Notes under the pieces: generated by a model
Seen by the model: only the letters and a program-made list of their open reading frames with translations
Database searches by the model: none
Told to the model about the DNA's origin: nothing
Translations under genes and position numbers: made by a program
Assembly (NCBI RefSeq): GCF_004331485.1
Contig: NZ_SJKD01000015.1
Span: 1 to 64,000, forward strand
DNA: 64,000 bases
DNA from: Kribbella capetownensis
GTDB taxonomy: Bacteria; Actinomycetota; Actinomycetes; Propionibacteriales; Kribbellaceae
Direction: 5' to 3'
In this document: in pieces, positions 33,892 to 42,773 of the stretch
How the letters are laid out: each line of letters opens with the position of its first letter
Numbering within the stretch: the first letter of the stretch is position 1

Positions 33892-34560
33892 TTACCGTGT
33901 TGCGGTGGCCAGTGCCGCGCGGATCGCGTCCTGACCGACCGGCTGGCCCTTCTCGTTCGAGGCCGGCCCGTAGGGGGTTCCCCACACCGGCGTGCCCGGC
34001 GCCTGCCGCCAGCCGTCGGCCAGCGGTCCCGCGTCCACCACGCCGTACCCGATGGAGTCGATGAACTCGGTCACCGCCGCCTTCGCCGACGCAGAGTCCC
34101 CGGCGATCGGCAGGTACGAGCGGTCGGCCGCCCCCGCCGGGCGGCCGAGCGACAGCAGGTGCTTGAAGTAGATGGTGTTGAACGCCTTCACGAGCCCGGC
34201 GTCCGGGATGTACCGCAGCAGCAGCTCGCTCGAGGTGAGCGATGTGCCGTCGAGCTCGGGGATGTGCCCGTCACGATCGGGGCCGTAGTTGCACGTGTCG
34301 ATGACCGTCTTCCCCGCCAGTGGCGCGGCGGGCAGGGTGGGGAAGGCCTTGACCGGCACTGTCACCACGACGATGTCACCGGCCGCCGCGGCCTCTCCGC
34401 TCGTCGCCGCGGTCGCCGCCGGCCCCAGTTCAGCGACCGTGTCCGCGAGCGTCTCGGGACCGCGCGAGTTGCTGAGCACGACCTGGTGGCCGGCCTCGAC
34501 GGCGAGCCGCGCGATGGTGCTGCCGATGGCTCCGCTTCCGATGAATCCCACAGTTGTCAT
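33892..34560 (-). CDS. F420-NADP oxidoreductase-like NAD(P)-binding protein (paralogue 1)
   Basis: A 222-residue Rossmann-fold protein with GFIGSGAIGSTIARLA at the start and 'DIVVVTVPVKAF' and 'VIDTCNYGPDRDG' further on, matching the NADP-binding domain of F420-dependent NADP oxidoreductases (ProC-like). The 'LVKAFNTIYFKHL' segment, shared by all three paralogues in this cluster, is the family hallmark. The family either moves hydride between F420H2 and NADP or reduces other substrates. Start taken at the ATG at 34560. It is more divergent than the other two copies. Confidence 0.82.
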   Translation of the reverse strand: MTTVGFIGSGAIGSTIARLAVEAGHQVVLSNSRGPETLADTVAELGPAATAATSGEAAAAGDIVVVTVPVKAFPTLPAAPLAGKTVIDTCNYGPDRDGHIPELDGTSLTSSELLLRYIPDAGLVKAFNTIYFKHLLSLGRPAGAADRSYLPIAGDSASAKAAVTEFIDSIGYGVVDAGPLADGWRQAPGTPVWGTPYGPASNEKGQPVGQDAIRAALATATR

Positions 34561-34630
34561 GTTCTCGACCGTCCCTTCAGAAGAACCTTGTCCCGCACAG
34601 GCGGGACCCGTTGCCATGAGGTCCCTGCCC

Positions 34631-35581
34631 TCAGATGGCGGGGACGTCGGTCGACGGGAAGTAATGACCGTTGTCCAGATCGGCGAGCAGGCCGGGCTGA
34701 GCGGGCTCCCAGCCCAGGACCCGGCGGGTGATGAGGTTGGACGCCGGGTAGTTCTGCGTGATGACGTTCGTGAGGAACCCGAAGTATCCCGGCAGCATCA
34801 GTTCGTCCAGGGGTACGCTCACGGCGGGCAGGCCCAGGCGGCTGCCGATGGCCTCGGCGATCTCGCGGACCGGGATGGCCCCGTCCCCCACGGCGTGCCA
34901 GTACTTGCCGGCCGGGCCCTTCTCCAGCGCCAGGCGGAACAACGAGGCGGCATCGCGGGCGTGCACGGCGTTCCACAGGTTCGCGCCGTCTCCCGGGTAG
35001 CCGGCGAAGCCCTTGTCCTTCGCGAGCGCGATCAGTGTGGGCAGGAAGCCGGCACGATCAGTCGTGTCGTGCGCGATGTTGGCAATCCGTACGACCGACG
35101 ACCGTACTCCCTGCTCGGCGAGCCCGATGACGGCAGTTTCCACGACGTTGCGAGCCCGCAGAGTGCCCTTGTGCTCGTCGCCGACGGGAAGGGCCGGGTC
35201 GTCCTCGGTGGCCGGCCGGCCCAACTGCCCGGGCGAGCCGATGCTCCCCGCCGCGACCAGCGGCTTCCCGGTTCCCGCGAGCGCCTGGCCGTACGCGAGC
35301 ATGATCGGGAGCTCCGCGGCGGCCACGGCGTCGATCCCGCCGGACGGGAGCAGGTCTTGCCGGTGCGCGACGTGGATGACGCCGTCGGAGTCCGCGGCCG
35401 CCTCCTTGAGCCCGTCGAGGTCCTGGAGGTCGCCGCGGCGTACCTTCGCGCCGAGCGCGGACAGTGCCGCCGCAGCGGTGTCCGACCGGGCCAGGCCGGT
35501 GACCTCGTGCCCGGCGGCGATGAGCTCGGGGATGATGTGCGAACCGGAGTGGCCGGTCCCGCCAGTGACGAAGACGTGCAC
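34631..35581 (-). CDS. NAD-dependent epimerase/dehydratase-family protein (extended SDR)
   Basis: A 316-residue extended or atypical SDR: FVTGGTGHSGSHI is the nucleotide-binding glycine motif (residues 4-16), 'VRRGDLQDLDGL' the second, and the NAD fold is followed by a substrate domain. The YxxxK motif is not obvious; 'GDEHKGTLRARNVVE' takes its place, as in NAD-dependent epimerase-like reductases. Substrate unknown. Spacing of about 70 bp on both sides fits co-transcription with the F420-type reductase genes. Confidence 0.82.
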   Translation of the reverse strand: MHVFVTGGTGHSGSHIIPELIAAGHEVTGLARSDTAAAALSALGAKVRRGDLQDLDGLKEAAADSDGVIHVAHRQDLLPSGGIDAVAAAELPIMLAYGQALAGTGKPLVAAGSIGSPGQLGRPATEDDPALPVGDEHKGTLRARNVVETAVIGLAEQGVRSSVVRIANIAHDTTDRAGFLPTLIALAKDKGFAGYPGDGANLWNAVHARDAASLFRLALEKGPAGKYWHAVGDGAIPVREIAEAIGSRLGLPAVSVPLDELMLPGYFGFLTNVITQNYPASNLITRRVLGWEPAQPGLLADLDNGHYFPSTDVPAI

Positions 35582-35648
35582 GTTGCTGCTCCTTGTCAGT
35601 GATGCGGCGTGAGTGATGTGGCGGAAGAAGCGGTGGTGCGGGGTGCGC

Positions 35649-36272
35649 TCAGCCGGGGAAGTCGACGCTGAGGGCGACGTCGAAGGTCCCCGCGCCGTTG
35701 CGTGCCAGGCCCATCAGCAGTGGCCCGACCCCTTCCAGCCAGCGAGCCATCTCCAGGTCGCCGACATCGAGGGGACGCAGTCCGAGGCTCTCGATGAACG
35801 CCGACACGCTCGCCTTGGCCTGCGGGTCATCTCCGGCGAAGAACACGTCCAGCGGACGATCCTGGACCAGGACGTGGCCGAAGACGGTGTTGAACGCCTT
35901 GACGACGTGCGCGCTCGCCGGGGCCGCTTTGGCGATCTCCTGCGCACCGGACGTGCCATCAGGCACGACCAGCGCGGTGGCGTCGGCGTTGAAGGTGTTG
36001 GAGATGTCGATGATGACCTTGCCGGCCAGGGCATCGCCGTACTGGGTGACGACCGGCACCGCGCTGGCGTACGGCACGGCCAGGACGACGATGTCGCCGG
36101 CGGGTACGGTGCCGAATGTCCCCACCGTGGCCCCGACGCCGAGTTCGGCAGCCAGGCCCTTCGCCTTGGCCGGGTCGCGGCCGATGAGTTCGATCGAGTG
36201 GCCGCCCGTGACCGCTCGTGCGGCGATGGCGTGGGCCATGCCACCCAGTCCGATGAAACTGATGCTGCTCAT
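35649..36272 (-). CDS. F420-NADP oxidoreductase-like NAD(P)-binding protein (paralogue 2)
   Basis: A 207-residue protein starting MSSISFIGLGGMAHAIAARA, with 'PAGDIVVLAVPYASAV', 'AGKVIIDISNTFN' and 'VVKAFNTVFGHVL'. It is the closest relative of paralogue 3 at 37363-37986: the two share the start MSSI.FIG, 'FFAGD(D/N)PQAKA.V.AFIESLGLRPLDVG' and the ending of 'GVGPLLMGLARNG' type. Expected to be a soluble NADPH-dependent reductase linked to F420. No separate F420 biosynthesis gene is present in the window. Confidence 0.85.
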   Translation of the reverse strand: MSSISFIGLGGMAHAIAARAVTGGHSIELIGRDPAKAKGLAAELGVGATVGTFGTVPAGDIVVLAVPYASAVPVVTQYGDALAGKVIIDISNTFNADATALVVPDGTSGAQEIAKAAPASAHVVKAFNTVFGHVLVQDRPLDVFFAGDDPQAKASVSAFIESLGLRPLDVGDLEMARWLEGVGPLLMGLARNGAGTFDVALSVDFPG

Positions 36273-36341
36273 GGTGAGTGCTCTCTTCCTAAGTGGTCGT
36301 GTCTTCGGTGGTCGTGCCTTTGATGGCTGCTTCTTCGGTGG

Positions 36342-37244
36342 TCACAACCGGCCGGTACGCGCGATCACCTGGCCGGCGAAGTCGAGCAGCTGGTCAAGGC
36401 TGGTGAACATCGCGAAGGCATCGAAGTACGCCTCGTCGACACCGGACTCGGCGTATCGCTTCAGCTGGTCCGCGACCGAGTCGACGGACGTGCCCGGCTC
36501 GAGGTTGATCCGCATGGCCGTCTTCAGTGCGTCGGGATCCCGGCCGGCGTCCTGCGCCGCTCGACGCGCGATCGACCACAGACGGCCGGCGCCCTCGTCC
36601 TGGCTGCTGGCCGACGCGGCAGGCGCGGGCCCTTCGACCCCGAGCCAGCCGACACCGCTGCGGCCGACCCGGCGCATCGCGGCCTCGCTGGCACCGCCAA
36701 CCCAGATGGGCGGGCCGCCTGGCTGGACCGGACGCAGGTCGGCGTGGACCGGTGGCATGGTGAAGAACTCGCTGTCCCAGGACACGGGATTGGTCGTCCA
36801 CCACGCGTGCAGGAACGCCAGCATGTCATCGAGCATCTTGCCGCGCCGGCGCCAGTCCGCGTTGCGGGCCACGTCGTACTCCTGCTTCATCCACCCCAAC
36901 CCCACACCAACGCCGAGGCGACCCTCACTGAGCACGTCGAGCGTCGTCAGCGACCGCGCCAGGTGCGGCGGTTCGTAGTAGAACGTGCTCAGCGTGCTGG
37001 TGTTCAGGCGCATCCGGCTGGACGCCGCCGCGGCGACCGTCAACAGCAGCACCGGATCGAAGGAGCGGGCCATCTGCGGCCCTCGGGCGAGATAGTTGCT
37101 GCCGACATCAACCGGCGTGACCAGTCGATCGCCGACCCACAGGGCGTCGTAGCCAAGGTCCTCGAGTCCGCGGACGAAAGCGCTCAGGGCGGAGGCGTCG
37201 CTGACGGAGGGCCCGACAAGGGGAATCATGAAACCGAGCTGCAT
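36342..37244 (-). CDS. LLM-class F420-dependent oxidoreductase
   Basis: A 300-residue luciferase-like monooxygenase-family protein from the ATG at 37244. The TIM-barrel pattern is typical: 'QLGFMIPLVGPSV' at the start, 'YDALWVGDRL', 'LARSLTTLDVLSEGRLGVGVGLGW' and 'PPIWVGGASEAAMRRV'. Enzymes with this pattern use reduced F420 (or FMN) for hydride transfer. Placed between two F420-NADP oxidoreductase-like genes, it could draw its F420H2 from them. The natural substrate is unknown. Confidence 0.88.
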   Translation of the reverse strand: MQLGFMIPLVGPSVSDASALSAFVRGLEDLGYDALWVGDRLVTPVDVGSNYLARGPQMARSFDPVLLLTVAAAASSRMRLNTSTLSTFYYEPPHLARSLTTLDVLSEGRLGVGVGLGWMKQEYDVARNADWRRRGKMLDDMLAFLHAWWTTNPVSWDSEFFTMPPVHADLRPVQPGGPPIWVGGASEAAMRRVGRSGVGWLGVEGPAPAASASSQDEGAGRLWSIARRAAQDAGRDPDALKTAMRINLEPGTSVDSVADQLKRYAESGVDEAYFDAFAMFTSLDQLLDFAGQVIARTGRL

Positions 37245-37362
37245 TGCGATGAGCCTCCTCAGGCGAAATTTCGCCATTGTTGATTTCCGACATCTGCGAG
37301 TCGGTGGTCCAGCAACCCGTCAGAGCGCACGGCGTTCTGTTCGCCGACTGCTAAGCCTGGGG

Positions 37363-37986
37363 TCAGTCCGTAAATTCGTTGACGCCGATGGCGAAGTTCC
37401 CGTGGCCGATCCCGTTGCCCGCGAGGCCTACCGTGAGCACACCCGCTCCTTCCAGCCAGTGCGCCATCTTCAGGCCGCCGACGTCCAGCGGGCGCAGTCC
37501 GAGGCTCTCGATGAAAGCCGCCACGTCCGCCTTGGCCTGCGGGTTGTCACCAGCGAAGAAGACGTCGGGCCGGCCCTCCTCCAGGACGCTACGGAAGATG
37601 GTGTTGAAGGCCTTGAACACCATGGCGCTGGGTGGGGCGATCTTGGCGACCTCCTGCGCGATCGAGGTCTCGTCGCTGTGGGCCAGTCCGTCGAACGTGG
37701 AGTTGAAGGGGTTGCTGATGTCGACGATGATCTTGCCCGCGAGGGCCTCTCCGTACTCGGCGACGGTCGAAACGACACCGGCGTACAACATGGCCGTGAT
37801 GACGATGTCCCCGGCCGGGACGGCGCCCCACTTGCCCGACGTGGTGCCGCCGCCCAGAACCTTGGCCAGGGCATCGGCCTTCGACTGATCGCGTGCCATG
37901 ATCTCGACGGTGTTGCCGCCCGCCACCGCAAGCACGCCGATGGTACGGGCCATGTTCCCCGCACCAATGAAGGTGATGCTGCTCAT
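37363..37986 (-). CDS. F420-NADP oxidoreductase-like NAD(P)-binding protein (paralogue 3)
   Basis: A 207-residue Rossmann protein: ITFIGAGNMARTIGVLAVAGG at the start, 'GKIIVDISNPFN' and 'MVFKAFNTIFRSVL'. It is a tandem relative of the gene at 35649-36272, with the same length and shared blocks throughout, so the pair arose by duplication. Role as for that copy: NADPH-dependent reduction linked to F420. Second gene of the minus-strand series, after the SDR at 38053. Confidence 0.85.
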   Translation of the reverse strand: MSSITFIGAGNMARTIGVLAVAGGNTVEIMARDQSKADALAKVLGGGTTSGKWGAVPAGDIVITAMLYAGVVSTVAEYGEALAGKIIVDISNPFNSTFDGLAHSDETSIAQEVAKIAPPSAMVFKAFNTIFRSVLEEGRPDVFFAGDNPQAKADVAAFIESLGLRPLDVGGLKMAHWLEGAGVLTVGLAGNGIGHGNFAIGVNEFTD

Positions 37987-38052
37987 GAGTTGTGCCTCTT
38001 TCTGTTCTCGAGCACCTGTTTCAGGCGCCGCTCTGACTCGTTCGTGTGTGGC

Positions 38053-38793
38053 TCAAATGGCGGTTGTGCCGCCGTCGGCGACTAGTTCCAGGCCGTTGAC
38101 GTAGCTGGAGTCGTTGGAGGCGAGGAACAGGGCGACGGTGGCGATCTCTTCGGGACGACCCATCGTTCCGCGGGGGATGAGGGACTCGAATGCGGCCCTT
38201 GTTGCCTCGTCGAACAGCTCTTCCTGCTTGGCGGTGCCGACCTGGCCGGGGGTCAGGACGTTCACCCGGATCTTGCGGTCGCGCAGCTCGTTGAGCCAGA
38301 CACGGGCCCAGGCCTGCTGGACGGCTTTGCTTCCCGCGTAGAGGCTCCAGCCCGGGAAGGCGCCGAGTGAGGCGTTGGAACCGGTCATGAGGATCGAGCC
38401 GTTGTCGTTGATCAGCGGCAATGCCTTCTGCACGGTGAACAGGGTGCCGCGCGCGTTGAGCGAGAAGGTGCGTTCGAACTGTTCCTCGGTGATCTCGCCG
38501 AGGACACCGGGTTCGCCCATCCCGGCGCTGGCCCACAGCACGTCGATCGAACCCCTTTCCCGCTTGACGGTGTCGTACAACCGCTCCAGGTCGTCCAGAT
38601 CGGACGCGTCACCCTGGACGGCGGTGACGTTGCGGCCGATCAGCTTCACGGCGTCGTCCAGCGCTTCCTGCCGCCGGGCCTGGATGAAGACATACGCACC
38701 TTCCTCGACGAACAGTTTGGCGCCGGCCAGCGCCAGGCCGGTGGATCCACCGGTGATCACTGCGACCTTGCCATCGAGCTTTCCCACGATCAC
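38053..38793 (-). CDS. SDR-family oxidoreductase
   Basis: A 246-residue classical SDR with ITGGSTGLALAGAKLF at residues 13-28, the active serine in 'MTGSNAS', and YAGSK as the catalytic Tyr-Lys pair. NNAG is replaced by 'ASAGMGEPG', a common variant. The C-terminus has 'NGLELVADGGTTAI'. It is the first gene of the seven-gene minus-strand series (38793 to 32714) and is divergent from the LysR gene at 39008, whose product probably controls the series. Confidence 0.9.
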   Translation of the reverse strand: MIVGKLDGKVAVITGGSTGLALAGAKLFVEEGAYVFIQARRQEALDDAVKLIGRNVTAVQGDASDLDDLERLYDTVKRERGSIDVLWASAGMGEPGVLGEITEEQFERTFSLNARGTLFTVQKALPLINDNGSILMTGSNASLGAFPGWSLYAGSKAVQQAWARVWLNELRDRKIRVNVLTPGQVGTAKQEELFDEATRAAFESLIPRGTMGRPEEIATVALFLASNDSSYVNGLELVADGGTTAI

Positions 38794-39007
38794 TCCGTTG
38801 AATTTGAGGGTCTCCGAAACAGGAACGGAAGAGGCCCAATTCTTGATGTGCTCATCGTGGTTTTTGGGCCTGCTATCAAATACCGATCCGGAATTCTTGT
38901 ACCGAGTTCTCTCGGCCCCATGAACGATGCCACCGGCCTGAGCGGGTGTCCAAGACCTGTTTCAGCCGTGGTGATACCCTCGAGGCATTGCCGGACCGGG
39001 AGGCCCC

Positions 39008-39919
39008 ATGGATCTGGACCTGCGGAAGCTGCGCTATTTCGTCGCCGTCGCCGACAGGCTGCATTTCGGCCGCGCCGCCGATGAGTTGCACATCGCGCAG
39101 CCGGCGCTCAGCCGGCAGATCCGCGCGCTGGAACAGGATCTCGGCGCCTCGCTGTTCACCAGGGACAGCCACGGCGTAACGCTGACCGACGCGGGCCGAC
39201 AGCTGCTGGAGGACGCCGGTCCGCTGCTCGCCTCCGCGCACGCGGTCCGGCGCCGGGTGTCCGTGGCAGAACGCGGCGGCCAGCGGCTGGTGGTCGGCTT
39301 TCGGGCCGGCATCCCGGTCATCCCGGCGACGCGGGCGTTCGAGGCCCAGCACCCGGACGTGGTCGTGGACGTGCAGCGGATGGAATGGGACGACCAGGCC
39401 CCGATGCTGCTCGACGGCCGCGTCGACGTCGGCTATGTGCGGCTGCCCATCGACGAGGCCGGCCTGCGCCTGACGCCGCTGTACACCGAGCCGCTCATGG
39501 TGGCGCTGCCCGCAGGCCACCGGCTGGCCGGCAAGGAGGAGGTCACCGAGGCCGACCTGGCCGGTGAGCCGCTGGTCTGGCATGCCGACCCGAGCACGCA
39601 GCCCACCAGGCGCCCGCACCCCGACTCCGGGCTCCGGGTGCGCGGGGTGGAGGAGAAGCTCGAGCACGTCGCGGCCGGCCGGGGCATCTCGTTCGTGGGG
39701 CGTTCGGAGACCGTGTTCTACTCGCGTCCGGACATCAGCTACGTGCCCGTCCCAGACCTAGCGCCCGGCCAGGTATTCGTCGCGATGGCGGCGTCGCGCA
39801 CCTCGCCGCTGGCCGACGCCTTCTTCGGCGCGGCCCGGGCGACGGCTGAGATCACGGCAGAGTGCGGGAACTATGAAATGTGGCAGCTTGCGAACGACGC
39901 CGCCTCAAAGCGCGGTTGA
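39008..39919 (+). CDS. LysR-family transcriptional regulator
   Basis: A 303-residue LysR regulator of the short, CbnR-like group that often controls oxidoreductases. The winged helix is at residues 4-62 ('LHFGRAADELHIAQPALSRQ'), the effector domain starts at about 90. GGGAGG lies five bases before the ATG. The 214-bp gap to the divergent SDR gene contains inverted arms AGGCCCAA (38832-38839) and TTGGGCCT (38864-38871). Control of the oxidoreductase series at 32714-38793 is inferred from the layout. Confidence 0.9.
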   Translation: MDLDLRKLRYFVAVADRLHFGRAADELHIAQPALSRQIRALEQDLGASLFTRDSHGVTLTDAGRQLLEDAGPLLASAHAVRRRVSVAERGGQRLVVGFRAGIPVIPATRAFEAQHPDVVVDVQRMEWDDQAPMLLDGRVDVGYVRLPIDEAGLRLTPLYTEPLMVALPAGHRLAGKEEVTEADLAGEPLVWHADPSTQPTRRPHPDSGLRVRGVEEKLEHVAAGRGISFVGRSETVFYSRPDISYVPVPDLAPGQVFVAMAASRTSPLADAFFGAARATAEITAECGNYEMWQLANDAASKRG

Positions 39920-39929
39920 GCAGCTCGGC

Positions 39930-40200
39930 TGACAACAGCCGGACCCGACCTCCAGTACCCGCATGCCCTGTTCGATCCTGGCCTGATGCAACATTCTGGC
40001 TTGCAGCCACGGCGCGCTGATCGACGACGTGGTGCGCCTGGTCTCGTCACTCCGAGTGCGGACCACAGAGTTCGCGCACGCCTTCCCAAGGGCGTGTCGG
40101 GCGGGCAGAACAGGTGCCGTGGCACCGTCCGCAAGGCTCGCAAAATGTCCGGCGACACCTGACGGGGATACGTATTCGCCTCGTCGGGCCAGGGCCGCAC
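39930..40200 (-). pseudogene. Protein-L-isoaspartate-type methyltransferase remnant
   Basis: Two frames carry matching pieces: 'SPDILRALRTVPRHLFCPPD' in one, and 'SSISAPWLQARMLHQARIEQ' and 'GMRVLEVGSG' (the SAM-binding motif I) in another. Together they resemble the N-terminal half of PCMT-like methyltransferases, as also found in FxLD-type peptide-modification systems. The gene ends just after motif I and has at least one frameshift, so it is inactive. Confidence 0.65.
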
Positions 40201-40406
40201 GCAACCTTCTGGAACTCGACGTGCCCCAGTTATCCCACTACGGAAAGGACTGGAGCCGGCGGGATCTACCTTTGTTTCTTGGGAGATAGACCAACTGACA
40301 GCGACGACGCTACCGCACCCACGGTGGTAAGGCTTGGGGTCAGAGTGGCACGTCTGGATTCAATCTGTTGCGTTTCTGTAGCGGTGCTCAAGTTCTACAA
40401 ACCTCT

Positions 40407-40438
40407 CAGGCCCGGAGATCCGCAGATCTCCGGGCCTG
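40407..40438 (-). terminator. Strong hairpin terminator behind a tRNA remnant
   Basis: Arms CAGGCCCGGAGATC (40407-40420) and GATCTCCGGGCCTG (40425-40438) are perfect 14-bp complements around CGCA. On the minus strand it follows directly after the tRNA 3' end at 40442, the place and form of native actinobacterial tRNA terminators. It also gives a good bidirectional stop after the LysR/methyltransferase side. Confidence 0.75.
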
Positions 40439-40441
40439 ATT

Positions 40442-40479
40442 TCGTAGCGGGCAGGATTTGAATCTGCGACCTCTGGACC
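40442..40479 (-). tRNA. tRNA-Met 3'-end remnant (probable attachment-site scar)
   Basis: Read on the minus strand, this gives the variable loop, T arm (with TTCAAATC in the T loop) and acceptor 3' strand ending CCCGCTAC of an actinobacterial tRNA that most resembles tRNA-Met. The 5' half (acceptor 5' strand, D arm and anticodon) is absent upstream, so no tRNA can be made. A 3' tRNA end followed by its terminator but without the 5' half is what an integrated element leaves at one of its ends. Identity as Met is from memory of actinobacterial sequences. Confidence 0.65.
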
Positions 40480-40872
40480 TAATCGGCCGAGAAATCAACG
40501 CTACGAGAAGTCGGTGGGATTCGGGCGGAAGCCTGAATCACTAGGGCGAACGGCTGCTCGCCGAGTACATCATACCGGATTCCATCGGGTTGGTAGCAGG
40601 CTCATTCGGGTGCCAAATGGACGGGCGGCGTCGCGTCGATGGAACTCGGCCCAGTCGGCGTCGAAGCGCAGAGCGTCGAGCCAAGCCGCAGTACCCCGTA
40701 TGCCCAGGTGCTCGGCGAAAACGCGCGGCCGGTGCACACCACTGTCGGAGTCTGCCCTTCGGTCTCAATATCGAGATGACGGCGGTGACTTACCGAGGTG
40801 TCGATTAGCTCGCCGGGCACCTGGCGTGCTGAGACCGCCGCGATCGGCCCCGCCACCCTCACTTAGGTTCTA
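40480..40872. other. Gap between tRNA scar and IS30, no gene recognised
   Basis: No protein family is recognised on either strand in these 393 bp, and I see no strong palindrome. It separates the attachment-site scar from the IS30 left end. Confidence 0.35.
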
Positions 40873-42152
40873 GTGGTCGTCGCAACACCTCAGTTCGAGG
40901 GGTGCGATGGACTTCGAGATTCGGGAGGACCGTAGGCCGCAGGGGCCGAAGAAGCTGACGCGTGAGCGGCGGCGTATTTCGAACTCCTGCGGCGGGGGTA
41001 TAGCAGCCGGCAGGCCTGCGCGATCGTTGGTATCGATGTGCGGACCGGGAAGAAGTGGCGCAACGGCAGCCATGCTCACAAAGGCAATCCGAGGGCGGTT
41101 CCTCCCATCAACCGGGAGGAGCCGCCCTCGGGGGTTTGCCGGTATCTGTGCGAGGACGACAAGATCGTGATCGCTGACCGGTTGCGGGAGAAGGCGTCGG
41201 TCCGGGCGATCGCTGCCGAGCTCGGCAGGAGTCCGTCGACGGTCGGCCGGGAGATCCGCCGCAACCGGCATCCGGTCAATGGCCAGTATCGTCTGCACGC
41301 GGCCCAGGCCCGCGCGGATGCTCGGCGGCCACGACCGAAGACCGCCAAACTCGCTGACAACCCCGAACTGGGTGCCGTGGTGCAGGGCTGGCTGAGCCTG
41401 GAATGGAGCCCGGAACAGATCAGCCGTAGCCGGCGCCGCAAGTACGCCGACCGGCCGGAGCTGCAGGTGTCGCACGAGACGATCTACCAGGCCCTCTACG
41501 TCCAGGGCCGCGGCGAGCTGCGCCGCGAGCTCACCCGGGCGCTGCGCACCGGCCGCACGTATCGCAAACCCCACCGGCGTCCCGACCAGCGCCAGTCAAG
41601 GTTCACCACTGCGATGGTGATGATCAGCGACCGCCCGGCCGAGGCCGCCGACCGCGCGGTCGGCGGCCACTGGGAAGGCGACCTGATCATCGGCAAGGAC
41701 CAAAAATCCCAGATCGCCACCCTGGTCGAGCGCACCACCCGCTACGTGCTGCTGGTCCACCTACCCAACGGGCGTGACGCCGAGACCGTCCGCGATGCCC
41801 TCACCACCACCATGGCCACCTTGCCGGCCCACCTGAAACGCTCCCTGACCCGGGACCAAGGCGCAGAGATGAGCCTGCACCACCAGTTCACCCTGGCCGC
41901 CGACCTCCCGGTCTACTTCTGCGACCCCCACTCCCCCTGGCAACGCGGCACCAACGAGAACACCAACGGCCTGCTGCGCCAGTACTTCCCCAAAGGCACC
42001 GACCTGTCCATCCACACCGCCGACCACCTCGCCGCCATCGCCGCCCGCCTCAACGGCCGACCACGCAAAACGCTCGACTGGGAAACCCCAGCCGAGCGCC
42101 TCGCTAAACTCCTAACAACCGCCAGCTAACTCACCTGTGTTGCCACGACCCC
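40873..42152 (+). mobile_element. IS30-family insertion sequence
   Basis: The ends are imperfect inverted repeats: GTGGTCGTCGCAACAC at 40873-40890 on the left and its partner GTGTTGCCACGACC at 42137-42152 on the right (about 13 of 16 paired). They bracket one transposase gene reading left to right. The size of about 1.28 kb is typical of IS30. I cannot see a convincing target duplication. This is the only insertion sequence in the window with both ends. Confidence 0.75.
41038..42129 (+). CDS. IS30-family transposase, N-terminus out of frame
   Basis: A 363-codon frame with the second helix-turn-helix ('KASVRAIAAELGRSPSTVGREIRRN') and the full DDE core: Asp in GHWEGDLIIG, Asp in LTRDQGAEM and Glu in RGTNENTNGLLRQYFPKGTD, all typical of IS30. 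The first 40 or so residues that normally precede it (start MDFEIREDRRPQGPKKLTRE at 40907, then AYFELLRRGYSS...IVGIDV) are split by a single-base frameshift near 40975-40985. Translation from GTG 41038 would give a protein lacking the first DNA-binding helix bundle; a ribosomal slip could restore it. Confidence 0.85.
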   Translation: MRTGKKWRNGSHAHKGNPRAVPPINREEPPSGVCRYLCEDDKIVIADRLREKASVRAIAAELGRSPSTVGREIRRNRHPVNGQYRLHAAQARADARRPRPKTAKLADNPELGAVVQGWLSLEWSPEQISRSRRRKYADRPELQVSHETIYQALYVQGRGELRRELTRALRTGRTYRKPHRRPDQRQSRFTTAMVMISDRPAEAADRAVGGHWEGDLIIGKDQKSQIATLVERTTRYVLLVHLPNGRDAETVRDALTTTMATLPAHLKRSLTRDQGAEMSLHHQFTLAADLPVYFCDPHSPWQRGTNENTNGLLRQYFPKGTDLSIHTADHLAAIAARLNGRPRKTLDWETPAERLAKLLTTAS

Positions 42153-42222
42153 TTGAAACCGCCACCACGGTTGGGGCCGATCGCGTTGCGGGAGGACGAA
42201 CTGCGTCAGCTAGGCCGTCCGC

Positions 42223-42771
42223 TCACCCCTTCGCGATCGGGTGCGGGTCCTCCAGAACCTTCAGCGTGCTGAGTATCGGGTCGGATTGGCCGGTGTTGCC
42301 GGCCAGCTTGACCGTCAGGTCACCGCCGGCGTGCTGGACCGTGACGGTGTGCGTATCGGCGGTGAGCCTGCCCACCTCTGCCTGAACATCGTGGTCGTAG
42401 AGCACCGGCGCGCCGTCGACCAGCACATCGAACTGGCGCTTTCCGGCCTTGACGTGGTCGATCTCGGCGAAGCCGAGCCCGATGACGTAGCTTCCCGCAG
42501 GTGCGTTCTTGAACACGTACGAGAACGTCTTGCCGGTCCGCTGGGTCTGGAACAGCTTGTCGTCCTGTGTGCTAGCGATGCCGGCTCTGGTGGACTTGGT
42601 GGCACCACCGACATAACCCCACGAGCCATGGGACCGCTGATCCGCGGACCAGGCAAAGCCTGCGGCGTCGGTGAACGCCGCGCCCGCGACGTTGACCCCC
42701 ACCCAGTAGGCCGAGGCCGCCAGCGTGACCGGCACTAGCTGAGCCGGCTTCCGTCCGTCGTTCGACGACAC
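42223..42771 (-). pseudogene. Malectin-domain C-terminal fragment
   Basis: About 180 codons form a malectin-like carbohydrate-binding domain: 'VGVNVAGAAFTDAAGFAWSADQ', 'FQTQRTGKTFSYVFKNAPAG' and 'YVIGLGFAEI' are typical. No signal peptide is present and the frame begins in sequence unlike a start, right beside the dispersed repeat at 42774. It is most likely the end of a large secreted enzyme (for example a subtilase or glycoside hydrolase with this domain) whose front has been removed. Confidence 0.7.
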
Positions 42772-42773
42772 GA

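Noticed and set aside
36290..36345. Repeated TCTTCGGTGGTC and an in-frame Pro/Lys-rich extension after the LLM gene stop.
   Set aside because: The LLM gene has a proper stop and the repeats are short and imperfect; no sign of read-through use.
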